Below, piece after piece: positions 43,807 through 51,844 of a DNA stretch of 64,000 nucleotides. The DNA comes from Capnocytophaga stomatis. GTDB lineage: Bacteria; Bacteroidota; Bacteroidia; Flavobacteriales; Flavobacteriaceae. The translations under genes were made by a program, and so were the position numbers. The DNA lies in the NCBI RefSeq assembly GCF_002302635.1, contig NZ_CP022387.1, positions 372,001-436,000 of the forward strand. The letters run 5' to 3'. Within the stretch, counting starts at the first letter, position 1, and every line of letters begins with the position of its first letter. Below the pieces are notes generated by a model. The model was not told the DNA's origin and made no database searches. It saw nothing but the letters and a program-made list of their open reading frames with translations.

Positions 43807-45333
43807 ATGAACAACAACAAACTGACAACTACAACGGGAGCTCCTGTTGCTAATAATCAAGATACGATGACCGCAGGCAAAAGAGGTCCTGCTCTTTTGC
43901 AAGATGTGTGGTTTTTAGAGAAAATGGCTCACTTTGACCGTCAAGTAATTCCTGAGCGAGTAATGCACGCCAAAGGTTCAGGGGCTTACGGGATATTCAA
44001 AGTAACACACGACATTACTAAATATACGAAAGCTTCTATTTTTGCCGAAATCGGGAAAGAAACACCAATGTTCGTACGTTTTTCTACTGTTGCCGGAGAG
44101 CGTGGAGCTGCTGATGCTGAGCGTGATATCCGTGGTTTTGCAATGAAATTCTACACCGATGAAGGAAACTGGGATTTGGTGGGCAACAACACGCCTGTGT
44201 TCTTTCTTCGCGACCCTTTGAAATTCCCCGATTTGAATCACGCCGTAAAACGCGACCCACGAACTCATATGCGTTCTGCGGATAACAACTGGGATTTCTG
44301 GACGTTGCTTCCTGAGGCACTTCATCAAGTTACTATCGTGATGAGTGACCGTGGTATCCCAAAATCATACCGCACAATGCACGGATTCGGTAGTCATACT
44401 TTTTCTTTCATAAATAAAGAAGGAGTACGCCACTGGGTAAAATTTCACCTGGTTTCACAACAAGGAATTGAAAACCTAACCGATGAAGAAGCTGCCAAGT
44501 TGGTGGGAATGGACAGAGAATCACACCAAAAAGATTTGTACGAAGCTATTGAAAACGGAAACTTCCCGAAATGGAAAATGTTCGTGCAAATTATGACAGA
44601 AGAGCAAGCTCGTAATTTGGAATATAATCCGTTCGACTTAACAAAAGTTTGGTACAAAAAAGACTTTCCTTTGATTCCCGTGGGAGAATTTGAACTAAAC
44701 AGAAATCCTGAAAATTACTTTGCCGAAGTGGAACAATCAGCTTTCAGTCCTGCGAATGTAGTACCGGGAATTGGTTTTTCACCTGACAGAATGTTACAAG
44801 GTCGTTTGTTTTCTTACGGAGACACGCACCGTTACCGTTTGGGCGTAAATCACAATCAAATTCCGGTGAATGCTCCTAAATGTCCCGTACACGGATATCA
44901 CAGAGATGGTGCAATGCGAGTGGACGGTAACTACGGTTCTACCAAGCATTACGAACCGAACAGCTTCGGAGTTTGGCAGGAGCAAAAGCAATTCCAAGAG
45001 CCACCTTTGTCACTTAACGGAGATGCCTACAATTATGATTTCCGTGAGGACGATGATGATTACTTCACGCAACCACGTAAATTATTCCAATTGATGAATG
45101 ATGAGCAGAAAAAAGCTTTGTTTGAAAATACGGCAAGAGCCATCGGCGGAGCTCAAAAATTCATTCAAATCCGACATATCCGCAACTGCTATCACGCTGA
45201 CCCTGCGTATGCTAAAGGAGTAGCTGATGCCCTCGGACTTACTATGCAAGAGGTTTTAACCTACGAACATCCTGCACTGAATTTAGGTCCTGTTGCACAC
45301 AAAGAAATGAAATGCCCTTTCGGACATAAATAA
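43807..45333 (+). CDS. katA: Haem catalase (clade 3, small subunit)
   Basis: A 508-residue monofunctional catalase converting hydrogen peroxide to water and oxygen. The N-terminal [16 protein letters not shown] is followed by the catalytic His54 in [27 protein letters not shown] carries the catalytic Asn (about residue 127), and the haem-ligand Tyr is in [14 protein letters not shown] (about residue 338). The size fits small-subunit catalases. It stands alone with its own promoter and terminator, divergent from the ECF sigma operon. Within Capnocytophaga, catalase is a trait of dog- and cat-associated species. Confidence 0.96.
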   Translation: MNNNKLTTTTGAPVANNQDTMTAGKRGPALLQDVWFLEKMAHFDRQVIPERVMHAKGSGAYGIFKVTHDITKYTKASIFAEIGKETPMFVRFSTVAGERGAADAERDIRGFAMKFYTDEGNWDLVGNNTPVFFLRDPLKFPDLNHAVKRDPRTHMRSADNNWDFWTLLPEALHQVTIVMSDRGIPKSYRTMHGFGSHTFSFINKEGVRHWVKFHLVSQQGIENLTDEEAAKLVGMDRESHQKDLYEAIENGNFPKWKMFVQIMTEEQARNLEYNPFDLTKVWYKKDFPLIPVGEFELNRNPENYFAEVEQSAFSPANVVPGIGFSPDRMLQGRLFSYGDTHRYRLGVNHNQIPVNAPKCPVHGYHRDGAMRVDGNYGSTKHYEPNSFGVWQEQKQFQEPPLSLNGDAYNYDFREDDDDYFTQPRKLFQLMNDEQKKALFENTARAIGGAQKFIQIRHIRNCYHADPAYAKGVADALGLTMQEVLTYEHPALNLGPVAHKEMKCPFGHK

Positions 45334-45342
45334 AATAAACAT

Positions 45343-45375
45343 AAAAAAGGAATCGAAAATTTCGATTCCTTTTTT
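45343..45375 (+). terminator. Bidirectional terminator between katA and trpB
   Basis: Perfect stem AAAAAAGGAATCGAAA / TTTCGATTCCTTTTTT, between convergent genes. Confidence 0.85.
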
Positions 45376-45411
45376 GTTTTTCTAAAATCAGAAAATGATT
45401 TATCTTTTTAA

Positions 45412-46617
45412 TTATACCTCTCGTTCTAAATCCTTATCTCCTCTTCCTGAGAGATTTACAATCACCAATTGATTTTTGTTTTTCATTAGTTTCATCGCCA
45501 ATGCCACAGCGTGCGAAGATTCAATAGCAGGTGTAATTCCTTCCAAACGAGATAAAAGTTTATAAGCTTCAATAGCTTCTTTATCAGTAACAGAATGATA
45601 TTCAACTCTTTTTGTGTCTTTCAAATAAGCGTGTTGCGGACTAATTCCAGGATAATCCAATCCTGCAGCAATTGATTTTGAAGCTATTGGAGTTCCTTTA
45701 TCATCCACCAAACAATAGGAATACGTCCCCTGAAAAACAATTGGTTTCCCATAATTAAGCGTTGCTGCAGTGTTTTGATAGGTGTCTTCTCCTCCGCCTT
45801 CTGCTCCATAAATTTTCACATCTTTATCTTCCAAAAAAGCTGAAAATAAACCTATTGCGTTAGAACCGCCTCCCAAACAAGCAACAATACTATCCGGCAA
45901 ACGTCCTTCTTTTTGCAAAATTTGTTGTCTTGCTTCATTTCCGATTACACTTTGAAAGTATCCCACCATCTTAGGATAAGGATGCGGACCTACGTGAGAA
46001 CCAAGCAAATAGTAACTTTCCGGATTTTCGATGTAATAATTCAAAGCCGTATCAACAGCATCTTTCAAAGTTTGATTTCCTGATGTACAAGCGATTACCT
46101 CTGCTCCCAACATTTGCATACGGCGTACATTCAAAGCCTGACGATTCATATCTACCGCCCCCATAAAAATTTTGCATTTCAAGCCCAAAAATGCACACAC
46201 TGTGGCAGTTGCTACCCCGTGTTGTCCCGCTCCGGTTTCTGCGATAATTTCCTTCGCTCCCATTTTTTTTGCTACCAAAATTTGCCCAATGGCATTGTTG
46301 ATTTTGTGCGAACCTGTGTGATTCAAATCCTCACGTTTGAGATAAATTTTAGAACCGACATAATCACTCAAGTTTTTAGCAAAATAAAGAGATGACGGTC
46401 TGCCTACAAAGTCTTTTAATATCTCAACAAACTCTTCCTGAAAAGCTTCTGATTTGGTAATTTCATCAAAAAAATCACTCAATTCTTTTAATTTAGCCTC
46501 CAACATTGGCGGTACGTGAGTTCCTCCGTATTCCCCGTAATATCCTTGATAATTTAACATTTCAGCCAATGGCGACACTTTAATAACTGCTTGTTTTTCA
46601 AAATACTTTTTTTCCAT
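45412..46617 (-). CDS. trpB: Tryptophan synthase beta chain
   Basis: A 401-residue PLP enzyme joining indole and serine to make tryptophan. QGYYGEYGGTHVPPML opens the fold; Lys105 in HTGSHKINNAIGQ binds PLP; ETGAGQHGVATATV, CLGGGSNAIGLF and ESSHAVALA complete the active site. The length is normal for TrpB1. It is not followed by trpA or other trp genes: the next gene downstream is the convergent katA. It is preceded by a trp leader peptide and attenuator. It may salvage indole or pair with a trpA elsewhere. Confidence 0.96.
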   Translation of the reverse strand: MEKKYFEKQAVIKVSPLAEMLNYQGYYGEYGGTHVPPMLEAKLKELSDFFDEITKSEAFQEEFVEILKDFVGRPSSLYFAKNLSDYVGSKIYLKREDLNHTGSHKINNAIGQILVAKKMGAKEIIAETGAGQHGVATATVCAFLGLKCKIFMGAVDMNRQALNVRRMQMLGAEVIACTSGNQTLKDAVDTALNYYIENPESYYLLGSHVGPHPYPKMVGYFQSVIGNEARQQILQKEGRLPDSIVACLGGGSNAIGLFSAFLEDKDVKIYGAEGGGEDTYQNTAATLNYGKPIVFQGTYSYCLVDDKGTPIASKSIAAGLDYPGISPQHAYLKDTKRVEYHSVTDKEAIEAYKLLSRLEGITPAIESSHAVALAMKLMKNKNQLVIVNLSGRGDKDLEREV

Positions 46618-46657
46618 ATCTAAAATTTTAATATTGTTTTACTTAAATAACAGCAAT

Positions 46658-46688
46658 AAAAAAAGCCATTAGGAAGTACCCTAATGAC
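46658..46688 (-). terminator. trp attenuator terminator (segments 3 and 4)
   Basis: On the minus strand GTCATTAGG, a six-base loop, CCTAATGGC, then seven T residues. It lies about 37 bases past the leader-peptide stop and 41 bases before the trpB start codon, so it can end transcription before trpB. Its 5' arm can instead pair with a segment overlapping the leader stop codon. Confidence 0.85.
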
Positions 46689-46724
46689 TTTTATATTTTC
46701 TTGAAACTTTACAAATACAAAAAA

Positions 46725-46793
46725 TCAATCACACTCCCTTTTTATGAGACTGCAATTGCTCCACCAACGGTTATTTGTATTAATAAAATTCAT
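46725..46793 (-). CDS. trpL: trp leader peptide
   Basis: A 22-codon frame, ATG at 46793, stop TGA at 46725-46727, reading MNFINTNNRWWSNCSLIKRE then CD. Codons 10 and 11 are tandem Trp codons (TGG TGG, 46761-46766). The segment just after them, CAATTGCAGTCTC (46746-46758), can form a stem with GGGAGTGTGATTG (46726-46738), 12 of 13 positions paired counting G-U. The latter region overlaps ATTGATTTTT (46720-46729), which can pair with AAAAGTCATT (46683-46692), the 5' arm of the terminator. This is the classic leader-peptide attenuation layout. It precedes trpB. Confidence 0.85.
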   Translation of the reverse strand: MNFINTNNRWWSNCSLIKRECD

Positions 46794-46837
46794 TTTTCTT
46801 TTCTATTTTTATAACTCACTTTATCAGTGTATGTGGG

Positions 46838-46868
46838 CAAATGTACGACTTTTTTTATTCTATCCAAA
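46838..46868 (-). promoter_or_regulatory. Promoter of trpL-trpB
   Basis: On the minus strand TTTGG (46864-46868), then about 18 bases, then TACATTTG (46838-46845) followed by C. Both boxes fit the Bacteroidota consensus. The start would fall near 46831, about 38 bases before the leader ATG. Confidence 0.7.
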
Positions 46869-46900
46869 TTTTTGTAAATATTTTTCTTCGTTTAAGAAAT

Positions 46901-48400
46901 TTATTTCCCACTGGAATATTTCTGTCCGTTTTTCAAATCTTTCTGACGGAACAAATCATCAAGCGACACAATTTGGTATCCTTGTGCCTTCAAGTTTTTG
47001 ATTACCTGCGGAATAGCCTGAACAGTACTTTTATGAATATCGTGTGCCAAGATGATTCCTTGTGGCGAAGTTTTTGACATTGCTTCGGCTACGCGACTTG
47101 CCTCGCGATATTTCCAATCCAATGGGTCAACGTTCCACATAATCACAGGTCTGCCCACCATTGCCAAATTTTCCTTAGTGTGAGCCCCATACGGAAAACG
47201 AAAATATCGGGGTTTTTCGCCCGTGATTCCCGCTACGATGTCATCGGTTAGTTTTATTTGCCGTAATGCTTCTTCATCAGAAATTTTACGAAAATCCTTG
47301 TGGTCATATGAGTGATTTCCAATGTTATGCCCCTCTTCTGCCATTCGCTTAAGCGTTTGTTTTTGAACCGATGCCGATTTTCCTAACACAAAAAAAGTAG
47401 CTTTTACACTTTCTTCTTTTAAGACGTCCAATAGTTGCGAAGTGTACACCGAAGGTCCGTCGTCAAAAGTAAGTGCCACGCACGGAACTTTAGAACAATC
47501 TACTTCCGAATACACTGGTTCAGAAATGTTTACGTCAGAAATCTGAGCAGTTACTTCTTCTTTCTTGAAAATTTTTAAGAAGGTATCCGCTACATATTTT
47601 TCAATAATATTTTGAGGGATTTTCACCGAAAAATTTTCCATTGAACCACTGGCTATCTGATATTTATCGAAAAGAACGTACCAATCACCTTTCTCATCAA
47701 AGAACAACGCATCGTAATTTTTTTCGGTAGGAAGCGTGCCTTCTGTTAGTGCCTCTTCCAAAGATTGTATTACCTCGTTTCGCTCATCGTCATTAGCGTA
47801 GTTTGGAGATTCTTGCACGCGTTTTTTCAATAAATCACGAGCAATATTCTTAATTTCTTGAGTAAATTGCTCAAAACTTTCCTTGCTTTTGAAAAAATCT
47901 TCGGGTTGAAGTTTCTTTTTGTTTTTCAAATCGAAAACCGAAGCCACAAACGAATCATCGTAAGTATTTCCGTAAGAAACATTTCGCTCGTGAAGAAAAA
48001 TCATAAAATCTTCCGTATGGTATTTCACTTCAAAATGTTGATTGAAATCCAAACTCGACACAGATTCTTGATTTTGGTCTTCCTTAAAGGTTTGCTTAAA
48101 TTCGTTTACAAGGGTTTCTGTAAAAGCTCTTTCATTCTGATTTACAAAATCATACGCTGTAATAGGAAACGAAGCCGTCAGGTGGCTTTTTTCGGGGTCA
48201 TTCCCAATTTTCACGGTATAAACCTGAATATCATCTTCGGAATTAGTAACGATAGTTTCCTCAGGAAGCGGTATAAATTCGGTGATTTCTGTGTTTGATT
48301 CCGTATTTTCAGCAGACGAATTTGTTTTTGTTTTGGTGTTGTTGCAAGCTGAAAAAACCAAAGCAACAAGAAAGCTTATTGATAGTAATCTTTTTTTCAT
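46901..48400 (-). CDS. Polysaccharide deacetylase lipoprotein, PdaC-like
   Basis: A 499-residue lipoprotein (ISFLVALVFSACNN, lipidated Cys near residue 18). Residues about 45-270 resemble the DUF4163/DUF3298 module (TVKIGNDPEKSHLTASFPI, FDEKGDWYVLFDKYQIASGSMENFSVKIP). The NodB deacetylase domain follows (about 300-490): CVALTFDDGPSVYTSQLLDVL with the metal-binding Asp pair, NIGNHSYDHKDF with the two His, YFRFPYGAHT, and IILAHDIHKSTVQAI. The domain order is that of Bacillus PdaC, a peptidoglycan deacetylase. It probably trims acetyl groups from wall or surface glycans and may affect lysozyme resistance; the substrate is inferred. Confidence 0.9.
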   Translation of the reverse strand: MKKRLLSISFLVALVFSACNNTKTKTNSSAENTESNTEITEFIPLPEETIVTNSEDDIQVYTVKIGNDPEKSHLTASFPITAYDFVNQNERAFTETLVNEFKQTFKEDQNQESVSSLDFNQHFEVKYHTEDFMIFLHERNVSYGNTYDDSFVASVFDLKNKKKLQPEDFFKSKESFEQFTQEIKNIARDLLKKRVQESPNYANDDERNEVIQSLEEALTEGTLPTEKNYDALFFDEKGDWYVLFDKYQIASGSMENFSVKIPQNIIEKYVADTFLKIFKKEEVTAQISDVNISEPVYSEVDCSKVPCVALTFDDGPSVYTSQLLDVLKEESVKATFFVLGKSASVQKQTLKRMAEEGHNIGNHSYDHKDFRKISDEEALRQIKLTDDIVAGITGEKPRYFRFPYGAHTKENLAMVGRPVIMWNVDPLDWKYREASRVAEAMSKTSPQGIILAHDIHKSTVQAIPQVIKNLKAQGYQIVSLDDLFRQKDLKNGQKYSSGK

Positions 48401-48446
48401 TTTATTCTTTTTTAGTAAAAATCTTGGCAAAAATAGAAAAAAATTG

Positions 48447-49622
48447 CTATTCATTTACCATTTTTCTGATAGAAAAAACTGCCAAAACCAAGTAAAGAAT
48501 ACACAATGCCCACATTCCAAACCAGAAATTCTGTATTGTTGGTAAAGTTGCTCCCATTTGAGTCAATGACACAAAACCTTTTGCTCCTAATGTAGTGGGA
48601 ATAAGGTAACTAAGTTTTTCCAACCATTGAGGCATCGCTTGTGGAGGCCACGCAATCCCAATTAAAAGGATAGAAGGTATGGAAGTGTACATCACCAGCA
48701 ATATGGCATCTTCTCTCTTTTTGAAGAAATTAACCAGAAAAATACCCAAAAATACTACAGCCAACAGAAAAGGAATCATATACGTTACCACAGAAATAAA
48801 ACCGCTACGCATTGGAATTCCAAAAATTGGCATCACAATACCAAGCATCATCAAAAGAATTATCAATCCAATAATCAAATATGCAGTTGCCTTTCCCATT
48901 ACTATGAATAAAGAACCGATAAATCCTTCCGAATTTGCGTAAAGTTTATGAAATTTCTTTTCTTCACGCATCGTTCCGCCTAAAATTCCTATTGCGGTTA
49001 AAATTGTTGTCTGGAAAATAATTACCAAAACTGCGGGAATCAAAAAAGTAGCATATCCCAACGAAGGATTATACAAACTCACAACCTTTCCTCCCACCGC
49101 AAGAGTATCATCCTTAGCTTGTGAAGGAAGTTTCCCCTGTGATGCTGTTTTTTTAAGTTGCACTCCCACATTCATATAAGTTGCACTCACTTTTGTTGCT
49201 GTCAAAACCTGCTTGTAATACAATAAATATGAAGCATCTGTAAAGACGGAAACTACGGGTTGTTCGCCTCGTTGCAAATCTCTGTTAAAATCCTTAGGAA
49301 CAACAACAATTCCTCTGATATGTTGTTTTTTAAATTCTTGTTCAGCCTCTTGCAAGTTTGCATACGAACCGGTAATAACCACCTGACTTGTAGCATCTAA
49401 CATACGTAAAAATTGCCTACTACCGGCTGTATTATCTTCATCTACTATTCCTATGGGAAGTTCTTGCAACGTTTCTCTCGAATACAAATATGTATATAAA
49501 AAAGAAACCAAAACAGCGACCAAAATGAAGGATGAAAACACCGCTTTATCTCTGAAAATGTATTTCCATTCCCAGAAAAATGTTTTTATAAATGCTTGCG
49601 AATATTCATTAAGCTTTTTCAT
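48447..49622 (-). CDS. ABC-2 type transporter permease (efflux operon)
   Basis: A 391-residue ABC-2 permease: one N-terminal helix (residues about 25-43), a large periplasmic domain (ETLQELPIGIVDEDNTAGSRQF onward to about 200), then five helices (for example FLIPAVLVIIFQTTILTAIGILGGTMREEKKFHKLYA). This is the YbhR/YhhJ/DrrB layout. It overlaps the preceding permease gene by 14 bases. It is the last gene of the TolC-HlyD-permease-permease operon. No ATPase gene is present in the operon. Confidence 0.9.
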   Translation of the reverse strand: MKKLNEYSQAFIKTFFWEWKYIFRDKAVFSSFILVAVLVSFLYTYLYSRETLQELPIGIVDEDNTAGSRQFLRMLDATSQVVITGSYANLQEAEQEFKKQHIRGIVVVPKDFNRDLQRGEQPVVSVFTDASYLLYYKQVLTATKVSATYMNVGVQLKKTASQGKLPSQAKDDTLAVGGKVVSLYNPSLGYATFLIPAVLVIIFQTTILTAIGILGGTMREEKKFHKLYANSEGFIGSLFIVMGKATAYLIIGLIILLMMLGIVMPIFGIPMRSGFISVVTYMIPFLLAVVFLGIFLVNFFKKREDAILLVMYTSIPSILLIGIAWPPQAMPQWLEKLSYLIPTTLGAKGFVSLTQMGATLPTIQNFWFGMWALCILYLVLAVFSIRKMVNE

Positions 49623-50772
49623 ATCCTCCTTTTTTAATCATTTTTACAAATTTTCCGTATCCCCATACAAATAGCAACATAAAAAGGCTCAACGATAGTA
49701 TTGGTTTCCAAGTGAATAAGAACGGTATTCCCTTAACTGCTCTGTTCACGTAATATTCCAAAAAGTGTGTAAACGGAAACACATTTGCCAAATACTGCAT
49801 CGAAGCCGGTAATCCTTCCACAGGAAATGTATATACGGAAAAAGAAAAGGCAATGGCTGTAAATCCGCTCCCTATGGTAAGTGCCGTACGAAAATCAGGA
49901 ATAACGGAAGCAATGGTAATTCCAATTATTTGATAAACTACCACTAAAAGACAAGTTATCAAAGTTACCGAAAACATACTTGTTTGCAAAGGAGCTCCCA
50001 CGAGTTTGAACAGCAAAAAGTTCATCCACCACGACACAAAAAATAAAGCAATCGTGTAGGGTAACAACTTGCCTATCAGCGCTATAGCAGGATTTCCTCC
50101 ACTCTTTTCAAGCCAATATTTTCCTTGATGATATCGAAATTCTATCCCCAAAACGTACACAGTTACCATCATCACAACCATTTGTAACATCATCGGGAGA
50201 AGAGCCGTAAGCAAATAAAAAGCGTTATTAGTAAACGGATTGTACAACACGTGCTCATCTATCAATATGGGTTGTGCCTCAGCAAGTGCCTTTTGAGTTT
50301 GCATTCCTTTTTGAGTTTTCTTTTGCATAGCAACACCTGCGGAAAAAGTACCGAGAGTGGTTTGAAAATCTCTGGATATCAATCCCGAAGCCATAATAAA
50401 CTGACCATTGGTATAGCAAACGACCTCTTGAAAATTTCCTTGTAAAATTTTCTTATGGAAGTCCGAAGGTATTTCTATAAATCCAAAAACTTTCTGTTGC
50501 TGAATAAGTTTTTTAGCTTCCGATTCATCTGTTACGGGAACTGCCATCCGAATGGAAGGAGTAGCGTCAAGCATAGTTACCAACTTTGAAGAAAGTTGAG
50601 TTTGATCTCTATCTATGTATGCCATTGGCAAATCCCTTGGTACTTCACTTTTAAAGAGCAAACTAAAAAGAGTGAAAAGCAACAGAGGCAATACCAATAC
50701 GTAAAATAGGCGTTTGGGTGCAAAAAGAAGATTCTTCCACTCGTTGTAGAAAATAAATAAAAAATGCTTCAT
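49609..50772 (-). CDS. ABC-2 type transporter permease (efflux operon)
   Basis: A 387-residue paralogue of the next permease with the same layout: one N-terminal helix (FYVLVLPLLLFTLFSLLF), a periplasmic domain (VPRDLPMAYIDRDQTQLSSKL, about residues 45-195), and five C-terminal helices (LLTALLPMMLQMVVMMVTVYVLGIEFRYHQGKYW, and so on). Two such permeases would form a heterodimer. It follows the HlyD gene with a 39-base gap and overlaps the second permease by 14 bases. Confidence 0.9.
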   Translation of the reverse strand: MKHFLFIFYNEWKNLLFAPKRLFYVLVLPLLLFTLFSLLFKSEVPRDLPMAYIDRDQTQLSSKLVTMLDATPSIRMAVPVTDESEAKKLIQQQKVFGFIEIPSDFHKKILQGNFQEVVCYTNGQFIMASGLISRDFQTTLGTFSAGVAMQKKTQKGMQTQKALAEAQPILIDEHVLYNPFTNNAFYLLTALLPMMLQMVVMMVTVYVLGIEFRYHQGKYWLEKSGGNPAIALIGKLLPYTIALFFVSWWMNFLLFKLVGAPLQTSMFSVTLITCLLVVVYQIIGITIASVIPDFRTALTIGSGFTAIAFSFSVYTFPVEGLPASMQYLANVFPFTHFLEYYVNRAVKGIPFLFTWKPILSLSLFMLLFVWGYGKFVKMIKKGGYEKA

Positions 50773-50811
50773 AATGGAAAATCATTAAGTAAGGAATTTC
50801 TTCCTCACAAA

Positions 50812-51789
50812 TTACTCAGCAACCAAAACCGACATACCTGCACGCAAATCCTTCACATCACGAACCGGATAAGCCTTGATAGCAAACGTTTTTCGGTCAA
50901 AATCACCTTTACTTTTTGTTGCCGTCCAAGTAGCAAAATCGGCTTGTAAGGCTATGTGCTTTACTTCCAATTCAATAGTTTCATTGTTTAATGCCGGAAC
51001 AATCGCTTTGAATTTTGCCCCCATTTTAAATTGATTCATTTTATCCTCTCGGATATTGAAAACCACCCATTTATCTGTCGGGTCGATAAGATTCATAACA
51101 GGATAACCCGCATTAACTATTTCTCCTTCATTGGGGATAATCGTCTGGATTTCAGCACGTGACGGAGCAAATACTTTTGCTCCTTCTTTGTAAGCTTCTA
51201 CCTCAGTGATTACTCCTTGGGCTTGCGCTACCAAAGCCTGTGCAGCTTCTTTATCCTCAGAACGAGTTCCGTTTTTTGCCATTTCATACTGAGAATGAGC
51301 TGCTTGTGCTTGTTTTTGCAAAGCAATCATCTGTGTGTAAGCCTCATCTTTTTTTTGTGCGGGAAGAACTTTATCTTCATAAAGATTGCTCACTCTTTGG
51401 TACGTTTTTTCAGCTAAATTAGCCGCTGCCTGAGCTTGCTGCCAAACATTATAAGCTCCTTGTATTTGTTCTGCTCTTGCCCCTTTTTGCGCCTTATTGG
51501 ACTGAGCCTGAGCAGCTAATCGGGCAGCCTGAGCCTGTGAAAGTTTGGCATCAAGTTCTGTGCTTTCAAGTTCCAAAAGCAAATCACCAGCCTCAACCAA
51601 ATCGCCTTCTTTCTTATAAATTGCCTTTACCCTTCCCGGCACCTTAGGAGCTACGTTTATCTGTTTAGCTTCCACTTGTCCTTGCAAGTAAATAGGCTCG
51701 GAACTGCTAAAAATCCAAACGGATACTCCGATAACAAGTAGAAAAATGATTATTGTGGTGATGATTCCTGTTATATTTCCTCTTTTCAT
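50812..51789 (-). CDS. HlyD-family membrane fusion protein
   Basis: A 325-residue adaptor linking inner-membrane permeases to TolC. One N-terminal membrane helix (ITTIIIFLLVIGVSVWIF, about residues 9-27) is followed by the biotinyl-lipoyl half (APKVPGRVKAIYKKEGDLVEAGDLLLELES), a long coiled-coil hairpin rich in Ala, Gln and Lys (about 75-200), the second lipoyl half (VFAPSRAEIQTIIPNEGEIVNAGYPVMNLI) and the beta-barrel. The order is that of YhiI/YbhG-type adaptors. It lies between the TolC-like gene and the permeases. Confidence 0.92.
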   Translation of the reverse strand: MKRGNITGIITTIIIFLLVIGVSVWIFSSSEPIYLQGQVEAKQINVAPKVPGRVKAIYKKEGDLVEAGDLLLELESTELDAKLSQAQAARLAAQAQSNKAQKGARAEQIQGAYNVWQQAQAAANLAEKTYQRVSNLYEDKVLPAQKKDEAYTQMIALQKQAQAAHSQYEMAKNGTRSEDKEAAQALVAQAQGVITEVEAYKEGAKVFAPSRAEIQTIIPNEGEIVNAGYPVMNLIDPTDKWVVFNIREDKMNQFKMGAKFKAIVPALNNETIELEVKHIALQADFATWTATKSKGDFDRKTFAIKAYPVRDVKDLRAGMSVLVAE

Positions 51790-51844
51790 TTCTTAATTTT
51801 TTTGTACGAATTTTGTATTTAATATTATGTAATCTTTCTGAAAT

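Noticed and set aside
49609-50772. Hidden ABC ATPase in the efflux operon
   Set aside because: I looked for Walker A (GxxxxGKS/T) and signature LSGGQ motifs in the operon's proteins and found none.
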